From the NCBI GenBank assembly GCA_036644375.1, contig JAVXQD010000002.1, positions 58,133-122,132 of the forward strand: a stretch of DNA of 64,000 bases, given 5' to 3'. Below are positions 17,585-26,694 of the stretch, piece by piece. Below the pieces are notes generated by a model, which was not told where the DNA came from, ran no database searches, and saw nothing but the letters and a program-made list of their open reading frames with translations. Every line of letters begins with the position of its first letter. Positions within the stretch are counted from its first letter, which is position 1. A program made the translations under genes and the position numbers. This DNA comes from CALWZE01 sp036644375 (GTDB lineage Bacteria > Bacillota > Clostridia > Oscillospirales > Ruminococcaceae).

Positions 17585-18153
17585 GTGAGTCTGTGAAAAT
17601 TATACTCGCCTCCCAAAGCCCGCGCAGACGCGAGCTTTTTTCTCTGATAACCCGCGATTTCGAGTGTGCCGTCGCGCCTGTTGACGAGCGCTCGGTCAGT
17701 TCGGCCGATGCCGAGGATTTGTGCGTCGCTCTGGCGAGGCTCAAATGCGCCGCGGTTGCCGCAAATATGCCTCAAAATGCAGTTGTCGGCTGTGACACCG
17801 CGGTTCAGATTGAAAGCCGCATTCTCGGCAAACCGCGTTCAAAGGACGAGGCACGAGAGATGATTTCGCTGCTTTCAGGCAAAACACACAGCGTTTACAC
17901 CGGAGTGTGTATTGGGCATCTGCAAAATTTTAATTCCTTTTTCTGCCGAACCGATGTCAGCCTTTTCCGCATACCGACCGAGGCTATTGAGGAGTATATC
18001 TCCACACCCGAGCCATATGACAAGGCCGGAGCCTATGGCATTCAGGGCTGGATGGCAAAATACATCGACAGACTCGATGGAGACTATTTCAATGTCATGG
18101 GACTTCCGTTATCCCGTGTTTATGCTGCATTAAAGGGCGAAAAATTTGTGTAA
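17581..18153 (+). CDS. maf: Maf-family nucleotide pyrophosphatase
   Basis: Maf proteins hydrolyse non-canonical nucleoside triphosphates (dTTP/UTP and modified forms) and are linked to septum inhibition in Bacillus. The 190-residue protein shows LASQSPRRRELF at the N-terminus, the GCDTAV and ILGKPRS motifs, and KAGAYGIQGW near the C-terminus. The ATG overlaps the stop of the DUF4321 gene (ATGA); a GTG at 17593 would trim four residues. Confidence 0.92.
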   Translation: MSESVKIILASQSPRRRELFSLITRDFECAVAPVDERSVSSADAEDLCVALARLKCAAVAANMPQNAVVGCDTAVQIESRILGKPRSKDEAREMISLLSGKTHSVYTGVCIGHLQNFNSFFCRTDVSLFRIPTEAIEEYISTPEPYDKAGAYGIQGWMAKYIDRLDGDYFNVMGLPLSRVYAALKGEKFV

Positions 18154-18241
18154 TATGCGACTTGCATATAGCAGTTTCAGACCCTGTACATTATTGTAAT
18201 GTTAACGTCTCTCTGATATAATAATGAATGAGGTATAAAAA

Positions 18242-18973
18242 ATGGGGACAATTTCGATGATTACATCCGGCAAGGACGGTGTGGGCAAGTCCACAATAAG
18301 CATTTTTCTTGCTGATGCGATTGAAGCTCTCGGTAAACGGGTGCTGATAATTGAGCTGGACACCGGGCTTCGCAGCCTCGATATTATGTCGGGGGCTTAT
18401 GGAAGCACTGTATTTGATATTTTCGATGTTCTGAGCGGACGCTGCACTCCCGGGCAGGCAATAGTGCATGCCCCCTCGCCGCGCAAGGAAATTTATCTGC
18501 TTTCCGCCCCATATAAAAACGAACGTGTTCAGGGTGAGCAGTTTGTAAAGCTCGTGTCTTCACTGAGCGAGCAATTCGACCATGTCATCATTGACGCTGC
18601 CAATCACGCCGGCTCAATAGTCGCCGCAAGCGCCGTGTCGATGAATGCGATAGTGGTTGCAACCCCCGATCCGCTCTCTGTTCGGGACGCGCGCATTATG
18701 ACCGACCGTCTGCGCGACCTTTCCGTACCAAACATCAGACTATTGATAAATCGAGTCGTTCCGTCAAGAATACATATGGGTCTTGTGCCAAACCTCGATT
18801 ACTGCATTGACAGTGTCGGCGCGCGTCTTATCGGTGTCATAACCGAGGAGGACGATATTGCAATTTCCGCCGCGGGCGGCAGGCCGATAGGTAAAAAAAA
18901 TCCATGCCGTGTAATTTTCGACAATATCGCACAGCGCATATACGGCAATGACGTTCCGCTGGCCATCGAATAA
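18242..18973 (+). CDS. MinD/ParA-like ATPase
   Basis: This 243-residue P-loop ATPase of the MinD/ParA class has SGKDGVGKST at residues 9-18. The signature Lys is kept, but the usual GG is DG. Further MinD-type motifs are IIELDTGLRSLDI (switch I region) and HVIIDAANHAGS (Walker B region, with Ala-Ala-Asn where MinD usually has Ser/Pro-Ala-Gly). The C-terminus carries a possible amphipathic helix, which MinD uses for membrane binding. Its position before mgsA is common for minD in Clostridia. No minC or minE is in the window. Division-site or chromosome positioning is the likely role. Confidence 0.75.
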   Translation: MGTISMITSGKDGVGKSTISIFLADAIEALGKRVLIIELDTGLRSLDIMSGAYGSTVFDIFDVLSGRCTPGQAIVHAPSPRKEIYLLSAPYKNERVQGEQFVKLVSSLSEQFDHVIIDAANHAGSIVAASAVSMNAIVVATPDPLSVRDARIMTDRLRDLSVPNIRLLINRVVPSRIHMGLVPNLDYCIDSVGARLIGVITEEDDIAISAAGGRPIGKKNPCRVIFDNIAQRIYGNDVPLAIE

Positions 18974-18996
18974 CATCACAAAAAAGGAGCATTCAA

Positions 18997-19401
18997 ATGA
19001 ATATAGCACTGATTGCGCACGATTCCAAAAAGGAACTTATGGTTCAGTTTTGTATTGCATACTGCGGAGTTTTGTCCCACCACAACCTGTGTGCAACCGG
19101 CACGACAGGCAAGCTTATCGCCGAGGCGACCGGACTTTCAATCCAGAAATTTTTATCCGGTCCTCAGGGCGGAGATCAGCAGATCAGCGCCCGCATTGCC
19201 TGCAATGAGATCGACCTTTTGCTTTTGTTCCGCGACCCCATCGGTGCAAAGCCCCACGAGCCAAACGAGATGAATCTGCTCCGTCTTTGCGACGTGCACA
19301 GCATACCCATGGCTACAAACATCGCAACTGCCGAGGTTCTGATTCACGGACTTGAGCGCGGCGATCTCGACTGGCGCAACATTGTCAATCCAAAGCAGTG
19401 A
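18997..19401 (+). CDS. mgsA: Methylglyoxal synthase
   Basis: MgsA converts dihydroxyacetone phosphate to methylglyoxal and phosphate, a bypass that relieves sugar-phosphate stress. The 134-residue protein has AHDSKK at the N-terminus, the TGTTG phosphate loop, LSGPQGGDQQI with the catalytic Asp, and FRDPIGAKPHEPNE. It lies 23 bases behind the MinD-like gene and has an AAAAGGAGC ribosome site. Confidence 0.95.
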   Translation: MNIALIAHDSKKELMVQFCIAYCGVLSHHNLCATGTTGKLIAEATGLSIQKFLSGPQGGDQQISARIACNEIDLLLLFRDPIGAKPHEPNEMNLLRLCDVHSIPMATNIATAEVLIHGLERGDLDWRNIVNPKQ

Positions 19402-19468
19402 GCGGGCTGCCGTTCGGCTCCTGCGCGTGCTTCGGCTTTTGACAACTGCGTGACATCTCTCTGAATCC

Positions 19469-19515
19469 AAGACCCCCTGAGCTTCCGAAAAAGCGGACTT
19501 GCGGCGGGTCTTTTT
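19469..19515 (+). terminator. Terminator after mgsA
   Basis: AAGACCC (19469-19475) pairs with GGGTCTT (19506-19512), with a partly paired middle and a T-run. The rest of the gap to 19680 holds a short IR around 19548-19570 and no gene. Confidence 0.6.
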
Positions 19516-19680
19516 GTTTATAATAATTTTCAGCTTTTGAAAATGCACCGAAAATCAGTGCATTCGGGAATAATACATTATTTAATCAAACCAAATACCC
19601 TGCTTTAATTCAAATTTAATCCTTCTGCCTTAACATGATAAAATCAGCAGACACCGTCTTATTAGAGAAAGGCTATGTAA

Positions 19681-20040
19681 ATGAAATTCATCGGAAATAT
19701 TTTGTGGTTTGTGCTATGCGGGCTGATTCTTTTTCTCGGCTGGTCAATTGTCGGGCTTTTGTGGTGCGTGACAATCGTGGGTATACCGATAGGCATTCAG
19801 TGCTTTAAATTTGCCGGTCTTATGGTCGCCCCGTTCGGCAAGGAGATTATCTATGGCACACACGCAACCTCCGTACTGCTGAATATCCTTTGGATTGTGT
19901 TCGGGGGCATAGAGCTTGCGGTCACCTCCGTAATTATCGGATTGGTTTTATGCGTGACAATTGTCGGTATCCCATTTGGCTTGCAGTGCTTTAAGCTCGG
20001 CGGTCTTGCCCTGCTCCCATTCGGTGCAAAGGTCGTTTGA
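19681..20040 (+). CDS. YccF-domain inner membrane protein
   Basis: The 119-residue membrane protein contains two copies of the YccF signature: WCVTIVGIPIGIQCFK in the first half and LCVTIVGIPFGLQCFK in the second, each in a hydrophobic hairpin followed by a PFG turn. YccF proteins are of unknown function. It is a single gene with an AGAAAGG ribosome site and its own terminator. Confidence 0.85.
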   Translation: MKFIGNILWFVLCGLILFLGWSIVGLLWCVTIVGIPIGIQCFKFAGLMVAPFGKEIIYGTHATSVLLNILWIVFGGIELAVTSVIIGLVLCVTIVGIPFGLQCFKLGGLALLPFGAKVV

Positions 20041-20055
20041 AATACATAAGTCCGC

Positions 20056-20092
20056 AAAAATAGGGCAGTGCAAATGCACTGCCCTATTTTTT
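20056..20092. terminator. Bidirectional terminator between yccF-like and arsC-like genes
   Basis: A perfect stem (20056-20072 with 20075-20091) has a 2-base loop, A-run on one side and T-run on the other. The last codons of the minus-strand ArsC-family gene lie inside the hairpin. Confidence 0.9.
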
Positions 20093-20437
20093 TACGGTTT
20101 CCCACTCGGACTCATTAAAGCCCACGAGAATTTTCCCGTTATCCGCTATCAGTATAGGTCTCTTTATCAGCATTCCGTCACTCGCAAGCAAACGCAGCTG
20201 TTCGTTCTCGGCCATATACGGCAGCTGGTCTTTAAGCTCGAGAGCCCTGTACAAAAGACCGTTTTTATTGAAGAACTTATCTAAGGTCAGCCCGCTTTTT
20301 TTGTACCACTCGCGAAGCTCTCGTTCATTCGGACGATTTTTTTTGATATCTCTTTCCTCGAATTCAAGCTCATTGTCCAAAAGCCACTTCTTTGCCATTT
20401 TGCAGGTTGAACAATTTTCATAACAAATCAGTTCCAA
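20084..20437 (-). CDS. ArsC/Spx-family thioredoxin-fold protein
   Basis: This 117-residue protein belongs to the arsenate reductase (ArsC/YffB/Spx) superfamily, with a CSTC motif at residues 9-12, KRPILI in the expected cis-Pro region and typical length. It could be a glutaredoxin-like reductase or an Spx-type RNA polymerase regulator; the sequence does not decide. The start is a TTG behind a very G-rich ribosome site (AAAAGGGGGG). It is a lone gene, divergent from glgB. Confidence 0.8.
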   Translation of the reverse strand: MELICYENCSTCKMAKKWLLDNELEFEERDIKKNRPNERELREWYKKSGLTLDKFFNKNGLLYRALELKDQLPYMAENEQLRLLASDGMLIKRPILIADNGKILVGFNESEWETVKK

Positions 20438-20612
20438 ACAAAAGACCCCCCTTTTATTGATTTTAGCATATGTTTGACATGCGGTAAAGTTACAATAGCT
20501 TAACAGCTGCCTTAATGCCCTAAGCCGCTTTGCATTTGTTTTGTCACATTTTCACGATTATCGCCTCACACTGACATTCTAATTACAATTTCGCATGAAA
20601 GTTATGCACATT

Positions 20613-20635
20613 ACACAAATTGTAACAATTTGTGT
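20613..20635. promoter_or_regulatory. 23-bp palindromic operator candidate upstream of glgB
   Basis: ACACAAATTGT (20613-20623) and ACAATTTGTGT (20625-20635) form a perfect inverted repeat around one A. It lies 34 bases upstream of the -35 box of the glg promoter, which fits an activator or repressor site. Confidence 0.6.
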
Positions 20636-20668
20636 TGGACTAAGTTTGCTATTTATACTAAATTTCTA

Positions 20669-20697
20669 TTGAAATTTGCGTTGTAAATTGCTATTAT
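20669..20697 (+). promoter_or_regulatory. Promoter of the glg operon
   Basis: TTGAAA (20669-20674) and TATTAT (20692-20697) are spaced by 17 bases, about 40 bases ahead of the glgB start. Confidence 0.75.
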
Positions 20698-20736
20698 AAA
20701 GCTATACCGAAGTACACAATATAAGGGGTGCTGCAA

Positions 20737-22803
20737 TTGAACACGAAAAAAAAGGATAATCTGCCGCTTTTTCTTTTTCATCAGGGAACAAATTTTGACG
20801 CCTATCGTTTTTTGGGTGCGCATTATGAAAAACACAATGGCGCGGACGGGTATGTGTTTCGCACGTGGGCGCCCAATGCAAGCTCGGTTTCGGTTGTGGG
20901 CTCGTTCAACGAGTGGGATATTGAAGCGAATCCTATGAGCAAAATCAGCGGAGGGGTTTACGAGTGCTTTATCGAGGGCGTAAAGAGGTATGATGCGTAT
21001 AAGTTTTGCATCACAGCCGAGGACGGGCGTGTGCTGTACAAGGCAGACCCGTATGCCTTTCACGCCGAGACCCGACCCGCCAACGCCTCAAAAACCTATG
21101 AGCTTGACGGTTACAAATGGTCTGACAGCTCGTGGGTAAAATGCCGCGACAGCTCTGACCCGTATCATGAGCCGATGAATGTGTACGAGCTTCATGCGGG
21201 CTCATGGCAGAAAAATGAGGATGGCTCGCTTTTGGATTACCGAACGCTTGCCGACCGTCTCGCCGTATATCTTCCCGAAATGGGCTACACTCATGTCGAG
21301 CTTATGCCGATTTCGGAATACCCGTTTGACGGATCATGGGGCTATCAGGTTTCGGGCTATTATGCACCGACCTCACGCTATGGTACTCCGCATGACTTCA
21401 TGTATTTTGTCGATACTCTGCACAGAGCAAAAATCAGTGTGATTCTCGACTGGGTTCCCGCTCACTTTCCGAAGGACGAATTCGGGCTTTACGAATTTGA
21501 CGGCGGATATTGCTATGAGGACAAGAACCCTCTGCGCATGGAGCACAAGGAGTGGGGCACAAGAGTCTTTGACTACGGGCGCCCCGAGGTACAGTCTTTC
21601 TTGATAAGCAACGCGCTCTTCTGGTTTGACATGTATCATGTTGATGGAATAAGGGTAGACGCCGTTGCATCAATGCTTTATCTTGACTATGACCGCAAGG
21701 ACGGAGAGTGGTGTCCGAACTCGGACGGCGGTCACGAGAACTACGAGGCTATTGCGTTTTTCAAAAAGATGAACACTCAGGTGTTCTCACGTCATCCCAA
21801 CGCGCTGATGATTGCCGAGGAATCAACGGCGTGGCCGCTTGTCACAAAGCCGACAGATACCGGAGGTCTCGGCTTCAACTTCAAGTGGAATATGGGCTGG
21901 ATGAACGACGCGCTCGATTACATGTCGATGAATCCGTTTTTCCGCAAGGACAATCACGCCAAAATTACTTTTTCGCTGTTTTATGCTTTTTCCGAAAACT
22001 ATATTCTGCCGCTCTCTCATGACGAGGTAGTGCACGGCAAAAACTCAATGATAAACAAAATGCCCGGCGACTACGACGAAAAGTTCGCAAGCCTGCGTGC
22101 ATTTTATGCATACATGTACTCGCATCCCGGCAAAAAGCTCATTTTCATGGGTCAGGAATTTGCGCAGTTTAACGAATGGAACTACGAGCAGCAGCTCGAC
22201 TGGATGCTGCTTGATTTTGAAAAGCACCGCCTGTTCAGAAACTACATAAAAGAGCTGAATCTCATGTACAAGGCATCCTCGCCGCTGTGGGAGATTGAGG
22301 ACAGCTGGGACGGCTTTAAATGGATAAGCATGGACGATTCCTCGCAGAACATCATCTCATTCCTTCGCGCCGATAAGCACGGAAACAAAATTGTCACTGT
22401 GTGCAACTTTGCGCCTGTAGCTCGCGCAGACTACCGAATCGGAGTTCCCGAAAAGGGCAATTACAAAACTATTCTGAACACCGAATGGCAGCGCTTCGGC
22501 GGGAATATACCCGACGAACAGACCGCTTTTAAGAGCGAAAAGCTTGAATGTCACGGCTTTGATCAATCTCTGAATCTTTACCTGCCGGCGTTGTCAACCA
22601 TGTATTTCACTGTTCCGAAGCCCCGCGCCAAGGCGGCTGCTGCCGACACCCGCAAATCCGCGACCAGTGCTTTAAAGTCCTCGCCCTCCTCGAAAAAGTC
22701 CTCCGAAGCCGGTGCTGCAAAAACAAAATCCTCAGCAAAATCGGAGGTTAAGTCAACAGTCACCAAAAAGACTACTAAGGTATCTAAGGAGACAGAAAAA
22801 TGA
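20737..22803 (+). CDS. glgB: 1,4-alpha-glucan branching enzyme with a basic C-terminal tail
   Basis: GlgB cuts alpha-1,4 chains and re-attaches them by alpha-1,6 bonds. From the TTG at 20737 (688 residues; AAGGGGTG ribosome site; a GTG at 20728 lies within that site) there is a CBM48-like domain (FRTWAPNASSVSVVGSFNEW). The GH13 barrel follows with the nucleophile Asp in DGIRVDAVASM near 308, Glu in IAEES near 360 and Asp in LPLSHDEVVHG. The last ~60 residues are a low-complexity Lys/Ser/Ala/Thr tail, not usual in GlgB. It is the first gene of glgB-glgC-glgD-glgA. Confidence 0.95.
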   Translation: MNTKKKDNLPLFLFHQGTNFDAYRFLGAHYEKHNGADGYVFRTWAPNASSVSVVGSFNEWDIEANPMSKISGGVYECFIEGVKRYDAYKFCITAEDGRVLYKADPYAFHAETRPANASKTYELDGYKWSDSSWVKCRDSSDPYHEPMNVYELHAGSWQKNEDGSLLDYRTLADRLAVYLPEMGYTHVELMPISEYPFDGSWGYQVSGYYAPTSRYGTPHDFMYFVDTLHRAKISVILDWVPAHFPKDEFGLYEFDGGYCYEDKNPLRMEHKEWGTRVFDYGRPEVQSFLISNALFWFDMYHVDGIRVDAVASMLYLDYDRKDGEWCPNSDGGHENYEAIAFFKKMNTQVFSRHPNALMIAEESTAWPLVTKPTDTGGLGFNFKWNMGWMNDALDYMSMNPFFRKDNHAKITFSLFYAFSENYILPLSHDEVVHGKNSMINKMPGDYDEKFASLRAFYAYMYSHPGKKLIFMGQEFAQFNEWNYEQQLDWMLLDFEKHRLFRNYIKELNLMYKASSPLWEIEDSWDGFKWISMDDSSQNIISFLRADKHGNKIVTVCNFAPVARADYRIGVPEKGNYKTILNTEWQRFGGNIPDEQTAFKSEKLECHGFDQSLNLYLPALSTMYFTVPKPRAKAAAADTRKSATSALKSSPSSKKSSEAGAAKTKSSAKSEVKSTVTKKTTKVSKETEK

Positions 22804-24014
22804 AAGAATGTATCGCTATGCTGCTTGCCGGAGGTCAGGGAAGCCGACTTTACGCCCTGACGAAAAACATCGCAAAGCCCGCTGTTCCCTATGGCGGAAA
22901 ATACCGAATTATTGATTTTCCGCTGAGCAACTGCATTAATTCGGGCATTGACACTGTCGGCGTGCTGACTCAATATCAGCCGCTCGAGCTGAACGACTAT
23001 ATCGGCGACGGCCGACCGTGGGATCTTGACCGCTTAGGGGGCGGAGTTCATGTCCTTCCTCCCTATCAAAAGCAAAACGGGAGCGACTGGTATCTCGGAA
23101 CCGCAAATGCAATATATCAGAACATCAACTTCATTGAGCGCTATGACCCCGAATACGTCCTCATACTTTCGGGTGACCACATTTATAAAATGGATTATGC
23201 ACTCATGCTCGAGCAGCATAAGCAGACCGGTGCGGCGTGCACCATAGCGGTTTTGGAGGTTCCTATTGACGAGGCATCACGCTTTGGAATTATGAATGCA
23301 AACGAGGACGGCTCGGTTTATGAGTTTGAGGAAAAACCGCAAAATCCGAAAAGCAATCTCGCATCAATGGGCATCTACATATTCACATGGAAAAAGCTTC
23401 GCGAATATCTCGAAAGCGACAGCAAGCGTCCCGACACCTCAAACGATTTCGGAAAAGACATCATTCCGACAATGCTCGCCTGCAATGAAAAACTGTTCAC
23501 CTACCGCTTTGACGGATATTGGAAGGATGTCGGCACAATTGACAGCCTCTGGGAGGCGAACATGGATCTCATCAACCCCAAGGTGCCATTTGACCTGTGG
23601 GAGCAGCACTGGAAAATCTATTCGCGCAACCCCATAAAGCCGCCGCAATATATCGACGAAAAGGGTATTGTGCAAAACTCTATTGTGACCGAGGGATGCC
23701 GAATAATGGGGACCATAGACTTCTCGGTTTTGTTTGACAGCGTGATTGTCGAGGAGGGTGCTACCGTCCGTGACAGCATAGTCATGCCCGGTTCAATAAT
23801 AAAATCCGGCGCACTTGTCGAATATGCGATAATAGCCGAGAATGTCGTGATTGAGAACGGCGTGACAATCGGCGAACGCCCCGAAAATGTCGAGGACAAG
23901 GATAAATGGGGCATTGCCGTAATCGCCGGCAACTCTGTTATCGGAAAAAATGCCGTTATAAAAGCCAAATCCATGGTTTACGGCGATGTCAAGGAGGGTG
24001 AAGTGGTATGCTGA
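22800..24014 (+). CDS. glgC: Glucose-1-phosphate adenylyltransferase
   Basis: GlgC makes ADP-glucose from ATP and glucose 1-phosphate, the committed step of glycogen synthesis. The 404-residue protein has the LAGGQGSRL nucleotidyl-binding loop, KPAVPYGGKYRIIDF, the SGDHIYKMDY metal site and a C-terminal left-handed beta-helix with hexapeptide-like repeats. Its ATG overlaps the glgB stop (ATGA), and glgD overlaps its end. In Firmicutes GlgC usually works together with GlgD. Confidence 0.96.
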   Translation: MKECIAMLLAGGQGSRLYALTKNIAKPAVPYGGKYRIIDFPLSNCINSGIDTVGVLTQYQPLELNDYIGDGRPWDLDRLGGGVHVLPPYQKQNGSDWYLGTANAIYQNINFIERYDPEYVLILSGDHIYKMDYALMLEQHKQTGAACTIAVLEVPIDEASRFGIMNANEDGSVYEFEEKPQNPKSNLASMGIYIFTWKKLREYLESDSKRPDTSNDFGKDIIPTMLACNEKLFTYRFDGYWKDVGTIDSLWEANMDLINPKVPFDLWEQHWKIYSRNPIKPPQYIDEKGIVQNSIVTEGCRIMGTIDFSVLFDSVIVEEGATVRDSIVMPGSIIKSGALVEYAIIAENVVIENGVTIGERPENVEDKDKWGIAVIAGNSVIGKNAVIKAKSMVYGDVKEGEVVC

Positions 24015-25126
24015 CCAATAAAGCGCTCGGAATTATCTTTGCGAATATGCACGACGATATGGTGGGGGAAATGACCGAAATCCGCTCGATGGCATCCCTT
24101 CCATTCGGCGGGCGCTATCGCCTTATCGACTTCTATCTGTCCTCGCTTGTCAATGCCGGTGTCACAAAGGTGGGCGTCATTGCAAAGCACAACTATCAAT
24201 CACTGCTTGATCATCTCGGGAGCGGACGTTCGTGGGATCTTGCCCGCAAGCGCTCGGGTCTTTCGATTTTTCCGCCGAACAGCCTGTCTCAGGAGGGCAC
24301 ATATCACGGGCGCGTCCAGGCGCTGCACAATGTCATTCGCTATATAAAATACTCATCGGAAAAGTATGTCGTGCTCATGGACTGCGACAATGTGTGCAAT
24401 ATTGATTTCACCGACGTGCTCAACAGACACGCCGAGAGCGGCGCTGATGTGACAATTGTCAGCCGCGGCGTTGTTTCCGGTGAGGACATGGAGCGAAACA
24501 GCGTTCTTCTTCACTCGGACGATACCGGGCGTGTGCGCGAAATGTTATTTGACAGATATGAGGGCGGATGCACAATAAGCATGGATATATTTGTTATCTC
24601 AAGGGATAAGCTGGTCGAGCTGGTCGAAACGGCAATAAGCCGCATGCAGACGATGTTCGAGCGGGATGTGCTTTTAAAGGGTATCGACACTCTCAATATC
24701 CGCGAATACAAATTCGGCGGATTTGTTCGCCGCGTCTATAGCACAAAGAGCTACTACGAGGCAAATATGGCGCTTCTTGAGCCAAAAAACATGGATGCCC
24801 TTTTCACACCCGAGAGGCCCGTGTACACAAAGGTACGCGACGAGGCGCCTGTCCGTTACGGCATTGATGCAAAGGTCACAAATTCACTGATAGCGGACGG
24901 CTGCGTGATACTCGGCGAGGTGGAGAACTGCATGATTTTCCGCGGAGTCACCGTTGGCAAGCACACTAAGGTAAAGAACTCGATTATCATGCAGGACACA
25001 ATAATCAGCGAGCGGAGCGAGCTCAGCTTTGTTATAACAGACAAGGATGTTGTCATTAACCCCGACCGCTCACTAATGGGTCATGAGAACTATCCGCTGT
25101 ACATTAAAAAATTCAGCAATATTTAA
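24008..25126 (+). CDS. glgD: ADP-glucose pyrophosphorylase GlgD subunit
   Basis: GlgD is the shorter, GlgC-related partner of Firmicutes ADP-glucose pyrophosphorylase; it boosts activity but lacks parts of the active site. The 372-residue protein keeps the overall fold (FGGRYRLIDFYLS, then a beta-helix with NSLIADGCVI), but the N-terminal GGxGxRL loop is absent and the metal site reads MDCDNV. It overlaps glgC by seven bases behind an AAGGAGGG ribosome site. Confidence 0.93.
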   Translation: MLTNKALGIIFANMHDDMVGEMTEIRSMASLPFGGRYRLIDFYLSSLVNAGVTKVGVIAKHNYQSLLDHLGSGRSWDLARKRSGLSIFPPNSLSQEGTYHGRVQALHNVIRYIKYSSEKYVVLMDCDNVCNIDFTDVLNRHAESGADVTIVSRGVVSGEDMERNSVLLHSDDTGRVREMLFDRYEGGCTISMDIFVISRDKLVELVETAISRMQTMFERDVLLKGIDTLNIREYKFGGFVRRVYSTKSYYEANMALLEPKNMDALFTPERPVYTKVRDEAPVRYGIDAKVTNSLIADGCVILGEVENCMIFRGVTVGKHTKVKNSIIMQDTIISERSELSFVITDKDVVINPDRSLMGHENYPLYIKKFSNI

Positions 25127-25162
25127 TTATTACTTATAATTAAACGAAACGGAGGAGAAGTT

Positions 25163-26584
25163 ATGAATGTTTTGTTTGCAACCAGCGAATGCTATCCGTA
25201 CGCTGCATCGGGCGGTCTCGGAGATGTTTCGGGCGCTCTGCCAAAAGCGCTTAGCCGCTGCGGAGTCGATTGCCGCGTTGTTTTGCCTCTTTACGGAGAC
25301 ATAAAGCCCGAGCAGAGGGCAAAGATGACCTTTATCTGTGATTTTATCGTGCCTGTTGCATGGCGTCATCAGTACTGCGGTCTGTTTGAGCTCAGCGAAA
25401 ACGGAGTTACCTATTATTTCATTGACAACGAGTACTATTTCAAGCGCGCCGGTCTGTATGGATATTACGATGACGCGGAGAGGTTTGCATTTTTTTCCCG
25501 CGCAGTGCTGGAAATGCTGAGACACTGTGACTTCTCACCAGACATCATTCATTCAAATGACTGGCAGACCGCACTCACCAATGTTTATCTCAATAAATTT
25601 TATCGCGAGGAAGAAAAGTTCTCGTCGATTAAAACTCTGTTTACGATACATAATATACAATATCAGGGCAAATACGGCGTCGAGCTCTTGTCTGATGTTG
25701 TCGGAATTGCTCCGTCAGAAGCCGCAGTTCTTGAATTCGGCGGCTGCGTCAATTTCATGAAGGGCGCCATTGAGGTGTCCGATAAGGTCAACACGGTCAG
25801 CCCGACCTATGCGAAGGAAATCCTCGATCCGTGGTTTGCACATGGGCTTGACCCTCTGCTTCGCGCAAAGCAGTTTAAGCTGTGCGGTATTCTCAACGGA
25901 ATAGACACCGAGGTTTACGACCCTCATACCGACCCGTATATAGCCGCAAATTTCTCTGCACGGTATCCGCAAAAAAAAGCTCTGTGCAAAAAAGAGCTGC
26001 TTGAAAAGTTCTCTCTTGAGGATAACGGCGCTCCGGTCATGGCAATTGTTTCGCGCCTTGTCGCGCACAAGGGCATCGACCTTGTCAAGCACGTTTTGGA
26101 ATATATCCTCTTGAGCGGCATACAGGTTGTGGTTCTCGGCTCGGGCGAATATATGTATGAAAACTGTTTCTCCGACTTTGCGCGCAGATATCCTCAAAGC
26201 TGCGGAGTAAAAATCGGCTTTATACCCGAGCTTGCCCGAAAAATCTATGCAGGCGCCGATATGTTTCTTATGCCAAGCAAATCAGAGCCGTGCGGTCTAT
26301 CCCAAATGCTTGCGCTGCGCTATGGAACAGTGCCCGTAGTTCGCATTACGGGCGGACTTGCCGACAGCATTACCGACAGCGGAGACGGCGAGGGCAACGG
26401 CTTTACATTCCGCAGCTATAATGCCCACGACATGCTTGACGCATGTCTGCGCGCAAAGGCTGTATACGAAAATCACGACGAGTGGAATGTTTTGGTCAAG
26501 CGCGCACTGAAATGCGACTTTGGCTGGGAGCGCGCCGCGGAGAGCTATCTCGGACTTTATAATGAAATGGTAACACTTTGGTAA
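25163..26584 (+). CDS. glgA: Glycogen synthase (ADP-glucose, GT5)
   Basis: GlgA transfers glucose from ADP-glucose to the growing alpha-1,4 glucan. The 473-residue GT-B enzyme shows the N-terminal ASGGLGDVSGALPKAL motif (the KxGGL-equivalent loop), HSNDWQT, IHNIQYQG and the C-terminal PSKSEPCGLSQM motif with the catalytic Glu region. It is the last gene of the operon, 36 bases behind glgD, with an ACGGAGGAG ribosome site. Confidence 0.96.
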   Translation: MNVLFATSECYPYAASGGLGDVSGALPKALSRCGVDCRVVLPLYGDIKPEQRAKMTFICDFIVPVAWRHQYCGLFELSENGVTYYFIDNEYYFKRAGLYGYYDDAERFAFFSRAVLEMLRHCDFSPDIIHSNDWQTALTNVYLNKFYREEEKFSSIKTLFTIHNIQYQGKYGVELLSDVVGIAPSEAAVLEFGGCVNFMKGAIEVSDKVNTVSPTYAKEILDPWFAHGLDPLLRAKQFKLCGILNGIDTEVYDPHTDPYIAANFSARYPQKKALCKKELLEKFSLEDNGAPVMAIVSRLVAHKGIDLVKHVLEYILLSGIQVVVLGSGEYMYENCFSDFARRYPQSCGVKIGFIPELARKIYAGADMFLMPSKSEPCGLSQMLALRYGTVPVVRITGGLADSITDSGDGEGNGFTFRSYNAHDMLDACLRAKAVYENHDEWNVLVKRALKCDFGWERAAESYLGLYNEMVTLW

Positions 26585-26612
26585 TAACTTTTGAGTTTTT
26601 TCATGTATAATT

Positions 26613-26680
26613 AAATGAAGTCATTTCTAACACTATCTGTACGAGTGTCTGTAATGACATCCGAATTTCATTTATGCATT
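26613..26680 (+). promoter_or_regulatory. Structured leader before degV
   Basis: Nested inverted repeats (AAATGAA with TTCATTT; GTCATT with AATGAC; ACACT with AGTGT) can form one long imperfect hairpin ahead of the degV ribosome site. It lacks a T-run, so it is not a normal terminator. Its role is unknown. Confidence 0.4.
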
Positions 26681-26694
26681 AAGGGGAGGTCTAT

